NCBI GenBank assembly: GCA_029781975.1
Contig: JAKOVQ010000009.1
Coordinates: 1 to 64,000 of the forward strand
Source of the DNA: Acidobacteriota bacterium
GTDB lineage: Bacteria; Acidobacteriota; Thermoanaerobaculia; UBA5066
Length of the DNA stretch: 64,000 nucleotides
Direction of reading: 5' to 3'
A program made the position numbers and the translations under genes. Positions 43,208 through 51,005 of the stretch are shown here, in pieces (the stretch's first letter is position 1; each line of letters opens with the position of its first letter). The notes below the pieces were generated by a model. The model saw only the letters and a program-made list of their open reading frames with translations, made no database searches and was not told where the DNA came from.

Positions 43208-43353
43208 CCTGTCACCTCGACGGGCGCCGGCTCGGGGAGGAGCGCCGACCGGCCCCTCGTCCGTGCCCGTTCGAGGGACGAGGCGCAAGAACGGTGCCCG
43301 GTCACGGCCCGCCCCCGCCGCGCCGGCGTCGCGGAGCCGCTGCGGGTGCCCCT

Positions 43354-44493
43354 TCAGCGGGCCACGGCCGAAGGGTCGATCTCGACCGAGAAGAGGTCCG
43401 GGACGTGCTGGTAATGGGCGAGGGCGTCGGCCGTCTCAGGGGAGACGGTCCGGAGGAGCCTTCCGAGGGGGACCCGGACCTCGGGCCCGATCGGAGGCTT
43501 CGAGACGACCTCGACCGTCACCTTCGTCCGGGGATGGCGCCTCTCGCCCCCCTCCCGAAGGGTCTGCTCCGTCATCAGCGGGTTGGGGTCGATCACCGTC
43601 ACGCCCGGGTAGCCGAGCTCGGCGAAGGTGCTCTTCCAGACGTCGCGGGCGTATCCGAAGTGGGTGCAGTTGAGGCTGACGACCAGCGGGCCCGGCTCCT
43701 TCGGGAGCTTGGCGATCGCCTCGGCCACGAACCGGCGGATGGCGGCCTTCGTCTCGTCGCTGTCCGCTCCCCGCTCGATCGCGCCGGTCAGGCGGGGGCA
43801 CGCCTCCCCGACGATCCTGTCGGCGGGGTAGCCCTTCGCGACGAGGAGGGCCTTGTGCGACCCGGCGTCGATGGTCGTCTTCGTCCCGAAGAGGACCGCG
43901 GTCCCGCCGGGGTGCGCGTCGAGCGTCCGCGCGATCAGGTCGGCCCCCATCCCGACGATCGGGACCACCTCGGGCCCCGGGGCCTTCGCGTGGCGGGTGT
44001 CGTCGTAGAGGACGGAGAGGGTGTTGCAGGCGACGAGGATGAGGTTGGGGTGGTAGCGCCTCTCCATCGCGTCGAGGGCGGCGTCGAAGACGCGCAGCTT
44101 GTCCGACCTCCTCTTGAGGTCGTTGTAGCCGATGGCGTCGTCGAGGAGGGCGTTGACGAAGACGATCCGCGCGGATCTTGCGATCCCGCTCGCGGGGAGC
44201 TCTCTCGCGAGCTCCGCCACGACCGAGAGGCCGCCGAGCCCCGAGTCTGTGACGACGATCGTGACGTCCGGCTTCGTCCGGACGGCCTCGGCGAACGAGG
44301 CGGGCCTCTTCGGCTCCGTGTGGCATCCGGCGAGGAGGGCCGCCCCGAGCCCCAGCGCGACGGCGAGCCCCGTCGCGAGAGGCAGGCGGGGCCGGTCGGC
44401 CCGTCTCGCCCCGACGGCCGTCCCCCCCTTCGTCGCCACGATCGGTCCGTCCGCCCCGTCCCTCCCCGTCGCCGGGCCCCCGAGCTGCCGCAT
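43354..44493 (-). CDS. glutamate/aspartate racemase-fold lipoprotein
   Basis: A 379-residue protein with the MurI/Asp-Glu racemase fold. TDSGLGGLSV (D83, S84) matches the racemase substrate loop, VACNTLS holds the first catalytic Cys (C156) and LNCTHFGY the second (C276), so both acid/base thiols remain. Unlike cytoplasmic MurI (~260 aa) it starts with a ~56-residue leader ending ALLAGC (C57), a good lipobox, which predicts a lipoprotein outside the cytoplasm. The ATG at 44493 follows GGGAGGGG. About 90 extra residues follow the core. It may be a binding protein or a periplasmic racemase; which cannot be decided here. Confidence 0.8.
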   Translation of the reverse strand: MRQLGGPATGRDGADGPIVATKGGTAVGARRADRPRLPLATGLAVALGLGAALLAGCHTEPKRPASFAEAVRTKPDVTIVVTDSGLGGLSVVAELARELPASGIARSARIVFVNALLDDAIGYNDLKRRSDKLRVFDAALDAMERRYHPNLILVACNTLSVLYDDTRHAKAPGPEVVPIVGMGADLIARTLDAHPGGTAVLFGTKTTIDAGSHKALLVAKGYPADRIVGEACPRLTGAIERGADSDETKAAIRRFVAEAIAKLPKEPGPLVVSLNCTHFGYARDVWKSTFAELGYPGVTVIDPNPLMTEQTLREGGERRHPRTKVTVEVVSKPPIGPEVRVPLGRLLRTVSPETADALAHYQHVPDLFSVEIDPSAVAR

Positions 44494-44507
44494 CCCGGTC
44501 CCCTCCC

Positions 44508-44529
44508 GGGGCGCCTCGCGGGGCGCCCC
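44508..44529 (-). terminator. hairpin at the end of the glycan cluster
   Basis: An 8-bp perfect stem (GGGGCGCC with its complement) around 6 bases, between the nucleotidyltransferase stop and the racemase-like gene. No T-run follows, so this is a weak call. Confidence 0.35.
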
Positions 44530-44582
44530 TCGTCGCGGGGAGCGAGGATAGACGATGGCGGGCCGGCCCGATGCCGGCGCGG

Positions 44583-45302
44583 CTACCCCTCGGCGGGGAG
44601 GAACTCCGCCCGCCGGGACCGGAAGAGCTCGGCCGCGTGGCGGTAGTCGTCGACCCGGCCCAGGTCGAGCCAGAAGGCGTCGAGGCTCCGGCAGACGACC
44701 CGCTCGCCCCGATCGCGCAGGCGGAGGAGGAGGTCGGGCATGTCGAGGCGCTCTCCGGACGCCACGTGCGCCCTCACCGCGCGCGCCGAGAGGACGTTGA
44801 TCCCCATGCTCACCTCGAGGCCGAGGGCCGGCTTCTCGTCGTACCCCAGGAGGGTGCCGTCGGGGCCGGCCCGGACGACCCCGAAGTCCACCGCGAGCTC
44901 GCGGCGGCAGGTCGCGATCGTCGCGGCGGCGCCCGAGGCCAGGTGGTCGGCGTGGAGCGCGGCGAAGTCCGCTTTGGTCAGGAGGTCTCCGTTGACGACG
45001 AGGAAGTCTTCGCCCAGGTGGTCGAGCGAGGCGCGGACGGGCCCCGCCGTCCCGAGGGGCTCGGGCTCGACCGCGTACCGGATCCTCAGGCCCAGCCGGT
45101 GGCCGTCCTGGAAGAGCGCCTCGAAGAGCTGCGGCAGGTAGCCCACCGCCAGCGTGACGTCGGTGACGCCGGCGGCACGGAGCTGGCGGAGGACGATCTC
45201 GAGGACCGGGAGGTCGTCCAGCGGGAGGAGGGGCTTGGGGAGGACGGTGGTGTAGGGCTGGAGCCTGACGCCCCTCCCTCCGGCCAGGATCAGCGCCCGC
45301 AC
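44583..45302 (-). CDS. NDP-sugar nucleotidyltransferase
   Basis: Predicted sugar-1-phosphate nucleotidyltransferase of 239 residues. It begins with ALILAGGRGVRLQPYT, the nucleotide-binding signature, followed by LPKPLLPL with the sugar-phosphate lysine, then GTAGPVRASL and the metal-binding VVNGDLL. This is the short mannose-1-phosphate guanylyltransferase or glucose-1-phosphate thymidylyltransferase-like class without a C-terminal left-handed helix. GTG start, 19 bp after the epimerase gene. It supplies an activated sugar for the cluster; the exact sugar is unknown. Confidence 0.88.
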   Translation of the reverse strand: MRALILAGGRGVRLQPYTTVLPKPLLPLDDLPVLEIVLRQLRAAGVTDVTLAVGYLPQLFEALFQDGHRLGLRIRYAVEPEPLGTAGPVRASLDHLGEDFLVVNGDLLTKADFAALHADHLASGAAATIATCRRELAVDFGVVRAGPDGTLLGYDEKPALGLEVSMGINVLSARAVRAHVASGERLDMPDLLLRLRDRGERVVCRSLDAFWLDLGRVDDYRHAAELFRSRRAEFLPAEG

Positions 45303-45321
45303 GCCGGGCGCTCCTCGTGCC

Positions 45322-46311
45322 TCACGTGGCGTAGACCTCCGGGCGGTAGAGCGCCCGGTTCTCCGAGACGAATCGGACCACCGCGGCGAGCCCGTCGCGA
45401 AGCGGCGTGACGGGCGCCCAGCCGGTCAGCTCGCGCAGCAGGCCCGCGTCGCAGACGAGCCGCTCCACCTCGCTCCCGGCGGGACGAAGGCGCTCGGGGT
45501 CCTCGACGATCGGCCGGTCGACGCCGAGGAGCGAAAGGACCTCGCGCGCCAGGGCGCCGACCGAGATCCCGGTCCCCGAGCCCGCGTTGACGACGCGGCC
45601 GACGGTCCCGGCCGATTCGGCCACGACGAGGAAGGCGTCGACGAGGTCCGAGACGAACGTCAGGTCGCGGACCGGGTCCCTGGCCCCGATCCGGACCTCG
45701 GGGCCGAAGAGGGCCTGGCTGACGATCGCCGGGACGACCGCCCGCGCCGACTGCCGGGGGCCGTAGGCGTTGAAGGGGCGGATCACGGCGACCGGGACGC
45801 CGAAGGAGCGGCCGTACGCCTCGCCGAGCGCGTCGGCGGCGACCTTGGTCGCCGCGTAGGGGGAGTGCGCCCGGAGCGGGTGGCCCTCGTCCATCGGGAC
45901 GCGGAGCGCCGTCCCGTAGACCTCGGAGGTCGACGTCAGCACGACGCGCGCCGTCCCGTGGCGACGCGCCGCCTCCAGGACGTGGAGCGTCCCGTCCACG
46001 TTCGTCCTCACGTAGCTGCGGGGGGCCTCGTAGGAGTAAGGGATCCCGATCAGGGCGGCGAGGTGGAACACCACCTCCTGCCCGGCCACCGCGGCCTCGA
46101 CGAGGGCGGCGTCCTCCACGTTCCCGCGGACGACGCGGAGGGAGTCCCTCAGCCCCCTCGGGACGAGCTCGAGGTTGCCGGCGTCGGCGCGCGACCCGTA
46201 CCTCACGAACGCGGTGACCTCGGCCCCGCGCGCGGCGAGCCGCTCGCAGAGGTGGCTCCCGAGGAAGCCCGCCGCCCCGGTCACGAGGACCCTCCGTCCG
46301 CTCCAGCTCAT
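45322..46311 (-). CDS. NAD-dependent epimerase/dehydratase (extended SDR)
   Basis: Acts on a nucleotide sugar, probably as a 4-epimerase, 4,6-dehydratase or decarboxylase. RRVLVTGAAGFLGSHL is the NAD-binding loop, LTSTSEVYG the active-site Ser/Thr strand and YAATK the catalytic Tyr-Lys pair; IRPFNAYGPRQ binds the sugar part. It is 329 residues. Homologues of this type often sit beside aminotransferases for rare amino sugars, but here the partner is the nucleotidyltransferase downstream. A methyltransferase pseudogene lies just upstream. Confidence 0.88.
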   Translation of the reverse strand: MSWSGRRVLVTGAAGFLGSHLCERLAARGAEVTAFVRYGSRADAGNLELVPRGLRDSLRVVRGNVEDAALVEAAVAGQEVVFHLAALIGIPYSYEAPRSYVRTNVDGTLHVLEAARRHGTARVVLTSTSEVYGTALRVPMDEGHPLRAHSPYAATKVAADALGEAYGRSFGVPVAVIRPFNAYGPRQSARAVVPAIVSQALFGPEVRIGARDPVRDLTFVSDLVDAFLVVAESAGTVGRVVNAGSGTGISVGALAREVLSLLGVDRPIVEDPERLRPAGSEVERLVCDAGLLRELTGWAPVTPLRDGLAAVVRFVSENRALYRPEVYAT

Positions 46312-46384
46312 CGCACCATCGACTCCCGGAGGCGGGGAGGATATCCCGCGACCGCCCGGCCCGGACGGTGCGCCCGTCCCGCCG

Positions 46385-47012
46385 TCAGCCGGATGCCGGC
46401 CGCCATGCCTCGATGAAGAGCGAGCCAGCCGCGTGCCGCAGCGGCGTTCGGCTGACCTGCCCCTCGAGACGGGAGACGAGGCCGATGAGTTGGACGGCGT
46501 CGCGGGGTGGAGGAACTCGAACGGCTCGACCCGGACCCGGACGAAGCCCCCGGTCGCCAGGGACCTCTCGATCTGCCGTGCGGTGACCGCGTACTCGTCA
46601 GGGCTGTCGCCCGCCAGTCGCTTCAGCGACGGGACGCTCTTCTGGAGGAAGATCCGTGGGTTTGCGAGGTTCGGCTCGGAGAACCGGATCCATCCGACGG
46701 GCTTGCGGACGCGCGGGACGTTGCGGAGCGCCCGGTCCCAGTCGAAGTCGTGGAGGACCGAGCAGCCGACGACCGCGTTGAAGGTCCGGTCGGGGAAAGC
46801 GAGGCGATGGGCGTCCATTCACCCGTACGCGGGGCCGGGAACGCGGCGGCCCGCGACGCCGAGGAGATCGACGGCGAGATCGATCGGGACCAGCCCCAGC
46901 TGCTCTCTTCGGTGTCGAGGATCGTCCGCGCATGGAGGCGCTGGCGGGCGAGCCGGTCGGAGTCCCGAGCCGCGTGCTCCGGAGGCCGCTCGGGGGAAGG
47001 AGGGGGCGGCAT
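46385..47012 (-). pseudogene. decayed SAM-dependent methyltransferase
   Basis: This 733-bp gap between genes holds pieces of one methyltransferase in different frames. An N-terminal piece (DRLARQRLHARTILDTEESS) reads in one frame, but the SAM loop is gone. A second piece in another frame reads VDLLGVAGRRVPGPAYG, meets a TGA at 46819-46821, then continues MDAHRLAFPDRTFNAVVG and SVLHDFDWDRALRNVPRV through to VEPFEFLHP. A third frame then supplies the natural C-terminus, IGLVSRLEG to SLFIEAWRPASG, ending at 46385. A deletion, at least two frameshifts and a stop indicate a dead gene. Confidence 0.75.
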
Positions 47013-47044
47013 CTCGTCGACGGATTGTCGCCCATCCGCGCCGT

Positions 47045-47878
47045 TCAGCGCGCCGGCCGGGCCAGGAGATCGACGTAGCCGAGGGGTCCCCGGAGCCGGT
47101 CGAGCGCCCTTGCGTCGAGCGGCCGCTCCTCGCCCCCGGGACCGAGCGAGAGAACGACGTATCCGAGTCGGCGCAGGGACTCGAGGAAGCCCCCCGGGTC
47201 GTAGCCCGCGGCGCGGATCCCGTCCGGGAAGAACTCGAAAAGGAGGACCGGGCGGTGGCCGGACGACAGCGTCGCCTGAAGCCCCGCGAGGACCCGCGGC
47301 TCGTGCCCCTGGACGTCGATCTTGACCAGGTCGACCGCCCGCCCGCGCAGGACGTCGTCCAGGCGTGCGAGCTCGATCGCTACGTCGTCACCGGGTCCCG
47401 GATCCGAGTCGAGGCGGTTGTCTCCCCGGTTCAGCGTGCTTCGGTGAAGGACGCCGTGGCCGTCGCGATCCGAAGCCGCGATTCGGTGGAGCTCGACGTT
47501 GACCGCGCCGTTCTCCCGACAGTTGCTCCCGAGTGCCTCGAACAGTCCCGGGTCCGGTTCGACGGCGACGACCTCTCCGGAAGGCCCCACGAGGCGAGAG
47601 AGGAGGAGGGTGAAGGCCCCCTGGTTCGCCCCGACGTCGACCGCTCGTCCGCCGGGTGGAGCGAGCCGGCGGATCGCGGCCGCTTCGGCCCGGCCGAGGA
47701 GCCCGAGCCGGAGGAGCCAGAGCGCGAGGAGCCTGTCGGCGGAGCACGCCCGCAGCCTGCTTCCCCACAGGTGGATCCGCCGGGAGAAGACGCCGGCCCC
47801 GTTGATGCGCTGGAGGAGGCGCGAGAGCGCACGCGAGGGGGGACGGCCCTTCCGGCCCCGAGGGCTCGCGGGGCTCAT
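47045..47878 (-). CDS. FkbM-family methyltransferase
   Basis: SAM-dependent O-methyltransferase of 277 residues, of the FkbM type often found in glycan clusters. AVDVGANQGAFTLLLSRL is the SAM loop, VVAVEPDPGLFEAL the strand with the ribose-binding acid, and VDLVKIDVQGHEPRVL the family signature. The N-terminal 60 residues are basic and helical. Its ATG overlaps the stop of the TPR membrane protein by 4 bp. It probably methylates a sugar of the surface glycan. Confidence 0.87.
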   Translation of the reverse strand: MSPASPRGRKGRPPSRALSRLLQRINGAGVFSRRIHLWGSRLRACSADRLLALWLLRLGLLGRAEAAAIRRLAPPGGRAVDVGANQGAFTLLLSRLVGPSGEVVAVEPDPGLFEALGSNCRENGAVNVELHRIAASDRDGHGVLHRSTLNRGDNRLDSDPGPGDDVAIELARLDDVLRGRAVDLVKIDVQGHEPRVLAGLQATLSSGHRPVLLFEFFPDGIRAAGYDPGGFLESLRRLGYVVLSLGPGGEERPLDARALDRLRGPLGYVDLLARPAR

Positions 47879-49485
47879 CGGGGCTCCGGTCCGCGGCGCG
47901 CGCGCTTTTCGAGCTCCCGCCGGTCCTTCTCCGCGCGGGCCGCGGCGGCCGAGTCCCCCAGCCTCCCATAGGCGGCCGCCGCGATCGCGAGGAGCTCGGG
48001 GGAGTCCGGGTTGTCTCGTCGCGCGGTCTCGAGCAGGGCCGGGACCTCTCCGCTCCGTCCCTCTTGCTCCAGGACCCTCGCCAGCGTATCCACCGCGGCC
48101 GGCCATCCCGGGCGCTCGCGGAGGGCGAAACGGAGGTGGAGCTCCGCCTCTCCGAGCTGACCCGATGCCGCCAGGACCGTCGCGAGGTTGTATCGGACGA
48201 ACCAGCTCGAGGGTGAGACCAGGACCGCATTCCGGTAGAGCGTGAGGCTGTCCCTCCAGACGGGGAGCTGGAGCGACGTGAGGGCGGCGAAGCCGAGCGC
48301 CGGCGCACCGGCGAGGAGCGAGCCTGCCAGGAGCCTCGGCCGCGCCGGGAGGCCCTCGAGGAGCGCGGCGACGCCAAAGACGGCCGCGATCACGAGGCCG
48401 ACCGACGGGAGGTAGGAGTAGCGGTCGGCCGTCGACTGCCAGCCGGCCTGGACGAGACCGCTCACGGGTGCCAGGGCGACGAGGTAGAAGAGCCAGCCGA
48501 CGAGGACGGCGGGGCAGCGCCGGCGGAGCCCGAAGGCGAGCGCCGTCAGCGCGACGAGGAGGGCCGTGGCGGCGAGGAGCGCCGGGAGGGCGGGCGGGGC
48601 GCCGATCGGGTAGAGGCAGGCGAGGCCCACGGGCCGCAGGCTCTTCCCGAGGTACCAGACCGCCCCGTCGACCGCGAGCGACAGCCTCCTCCCCGGGGGG
48701 ATCGAGCCGAGCGACCAGACCGTCGCCGCGTCGAGCGACGCGAGGACCGTGAGGGCCGCGGAAGCGGCCGCGAAGGGGACGAACGGCAGCTTCTCCCGGA
48801 GGAGCGGCCACCCGGACGCGCGGAGCCCGGCGAGCGTGGGCTCGAGGCGCCGGAAGGGCCAGACGTCGAGGAGGAGGAGGAGGGCGGGGAGCGTCACCAG
48901 CATCGGCTTGGCGAGGAGCGCCAGGGCGAAGAGGGTCAGGGCCGCAGCGTACGCGGATCGCTTTCGCGTCACGACGTAGCGGCTCCACGCCAGGAGCGTG
49001 AGCATCGCGAGGAAGACGGAGAGGACATCCTTGCGTTCGAAGATCCAGGCGACCGATTCGACGCGGAGGGGGTGGACGGCGAAGAGGAGCGCGGCGGCCC
49101 AGGAGGCGCCAACCCTCCGGGAGGCTCGCGCCAGGAAGACGAAGAGAAGCGCCGAGCTGCCGGCGTGAAGGAGGACGTTGATCGCGTGACGCGGTCCCGG
49201 CGCGGTCCCGAAGAGCTCGAAGTCGAGCATGTGAGTCAGCCAGGTCAGCGGGTGGTACTGGACCGACGAGGGGCCGAACGCCCAGAGGACGCCGCGCCCG
49301 GTGAGGCCGGCGCGGACCCAGGGGTTGGCGAGGAGATAGTAGCGGTCGTCGAGGGCCACGAAGTCGAAGGTGACGGCCCGGCCGAAGAGCGCGAGGACGA
49401 TGCCGGCGAGCGCCAGCGCCGGGAGGGCCGTCGTCCGCCCGGGCCCGGCGCCGCTCTCAGACAAACTTGATCCGCGCGGCTGCAA
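47875..49485 (-). CDS. polytopic membrane protein with TPR tail (TMTC/GT-C-like)
   Basis: A 536-residue protein with about ten to twelve hydrophobic helices, then tetratricopeptide-like repeats (about 420-520: WFVRYNLATVLAASGQLGEAE, cited here by WFVRYNLATV, and SPELLAIAAAAYGRLGD). Conserved features are FVALDDRYYL with paired Asp in the first external loop and HPLRVESVAWIFERKDVLS. These are hallmarks of the TMTC-like family related to GT-C glycosyltransferases that use lipid-linked sugars. The only starts are TTG codons (49485 or 49467), overlapping the upstream gene. Possible role: transferring sugars to protein or lipid outside the membrane. Confidence 0.8.
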   Translation of the reverse strand: MQPRGSSLSESGAGPGRTTALPALALAGIVLALFGRAVTFDFVALDDRYYLLANPWVRAGLTGRGVLWAFGPSSVQYHPLTWLTHMLDFELFGTAPGPRHAINVLLHAGSSALLFVFLARASRRVGASWAAALLFAVHPLRVESVAWIFERKDVLSVFLAMLTLLAWSRYVVTRKRSAYAAALTLFALALLAKPMLVTLPALLLLLDVWPFRRLEPTLAGLRASGWPLLREKLPFVPFAAASAALTVLASLDAATVWSLGSIPPGRRLSLAVDGAVWYLGKSLRPVGLACLYPIGAPPALPALLAATALLVALTALAFGLRRRCPAVLVGWLFYLVALAPVSGLVQAGWQSTADRYSYLPSVGLVIAAVFGVAALLEGLPARPRLLAGSLLAGAPALGFAALTSLQLPVWRDSLTLYRNAVLVSPSSWFVRYNLATVLAASGQLGEAELHLRFALRERPGWPAAVDTLARVLEQEGRSGEVPALLETARRDNPDSPELLAIAAAAYGRLGDSAAAARAEKDRRELEKRARRGPEPR

Positions 49486-50917
49486 AGGCCGCCATCCGGA
49501 GGAGAAGGAGACCGTGGCGCCACCGTTTGATGTTCGTCTCCCCGTAGACGCGCTCGCGGTAGCGGACGGGGACCTCGACGATGTCGAGGCCCAGCTTGGC
49601 GGCCCCGAAGAGGAGGTCGAAGTCGCCGAACGGGTCGAAGTCGCCGAGCTGCTTCCGTCCCTCCGAGATCCGCTCCCAGTCGTCCCGCCAGACCGCCTTC
49701 GTCCCGCAGAGCGTGTCGCGGAGTGGCTGGCCGAGGAGGAACGTGAAGGCGGCGCAGAAGGCTTTGTTCCCGAGCAGGTTGAGGAACCTCATCGCCTGCC
49801 GCTCCATCGGGTAGACGAGACGGACGCCGTTCACGAGCTCTCCCGTCCCCTCGCGGAGCACCTTCACGAAGCGGGGGAGGTCTTCCGGGGGGACGGTGAG
49901 GTCTGCGTCGAGGATGACGAGGATCTCCCCGGAGGAGCGGTCGAAGCCGAGCCGGACCGCGTCGCCCTTCCCGCGCCCCTCCTGGACGAGGAGGCGCGCG
50001 CGTCGCGACGGGTGCGCCGCGATCTGCCGCTCGATCTCGGCGCGCGTCCCGTCGGTGGAGTGTCCCTCCACGAAGACGAGCTCCGCGTCGGCTCCGAGCA
50101 CCTCCGTCCGCTCGAAGACGCTCCTGACGTTCCCCTCCTCGTTCCGCGCCGGCACGATCACCGACACTGCGGGACGGACGGTCGCGGCGAGACGCGGCCC
50201 GCGGGCGCGGACGACCGCGAAGTTGGCGACCGCGAAGAGCCGGAAGGGCCAGAGCTTGACGAGGACCTCGTCGGCGAAAGCTGCGAGGAGGGGGACCGGG
50301 AGCGGGAGCAGCACCTCGGTCCACCGCTTCACGGCCTTCAGCTTCGCCAGCTCGAGCAGGTTGTGGACGTCCTCCCCCGTCAGCCAGTTCTGCTCGAGGA
50401 CCTGCTTCGTCAGGCCGAGACGCCGCGCGAGGCGGAGCGGCCACTCCCAGAGGTGGCTGTAGACGTTGAAGACGATCCGCGTCCGCGGCGTCGCGAGGCG
50501 GGCAACCGCCTCGAGGCACCCCTGGACGTCCCAGAGGTCGTTGAGGAGGTCCGACAGGACGATGGCGTCGAACGGCCCCTCGAGCCCGCCGACGTCGTGG
50601 ACGTCGCCCCGGACGAACCGGAGGCCGGGGTGGCGGCGGGCCGCCCGCGCGAGGGCGGCCGCCGAGAAGTCGACGCCGACGCCGAACGACGGCTCGAGGG
50701 AGGCGAGGAGGTCCCCCGTGCCGCAGCCGAGCTCGAGGACCCTGAGCCCCGGCGGGACGACCTGCCTGTAGACCCGCTGGAGGCGGCGCCGGTAGGCGTC
50801 GCCCGGCGCATGCCAGCGCGCGCTCCCAGCGCCGACGGAGTCCCAGCGCGCGATCCTCTCGCGCGTATAGAGGATCCGGGCACGGTCGGCCTCGGCGGCG
50901 GCACCGGGCTCGTTCAT
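49457..50917 (-). CDS. fused SAM methyltransferase - family 2 glycosyltransferase
   Basis: A 486-residue two-domain protein. Residues about 40-240 are a class I methyltransferase (VLELGCGTGDLLASL, GVGVDFSAAAL, DAIVLSDLLND). Residues about 248-486 are a GT2 glycosyltransferase (VSVIVPARNEEGNV, GKGDAVRLGF, VILDADLTVPPEDL with the DxD-type metal site, and LCGTKAVWRDDW), close to dolichol- or polyprenyl-phosphate sugar transferases. The GT part matches what the downstream TMTC-like protein would need: a lipid-linked sugar donor. First gene of the minus-strand glycan operon. Confidence 0.87.
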   Translation of the reverse strand: MNEPGAAAEADRARILYTRERIARWDSVGAGSARWHAPGDAYRRRLQRVYRQVVPPGLRVLELGCGTGDLLASLEPSFGVGVDFSAAALARAARRHPGLRFVRGDVHDVGGLEGPFDAIVLSDLLNDLWDVQGCLEAVARLATPRTRIVFNVYSHLWEWPLRLARRLGLTKQVLEQNWLTGEDVHNLLELAKLKAVKRWTEVLLPLPVPLLAAFADEVLVKLWPFRLFAVANFAVVRARGPRLAATVRPAVSVIVPARNEEGNVRSVFERTEVLGADAELVFVEGHSTDGTRAEIERQIAAHPSRRARLLVQEGRGKGDAVRLGFDRSSGEILVILDADLTVPPEDLPRFVKVLREGTGELVNGVRLVYPMERQAMRFLNLLGNKAFCAAFTFLLGQPLRDTLCGTKAVWRDDWERISEGRKQLGDFDPFGDFDLLFGAAKLGLDIVEVPVRYRERVYGETNIKRWRHGLLLLRMAAFAAARIKFV

Positions 50918-51005
50918 CGCTCCGCCACGTTCCTGCTCTCTCTCCGCGTCGAAGGATAGGGGGGACCTCGTCCCCGTCGCAAGGCCGAGCCTCTGCCCGC
51001 GCCGC

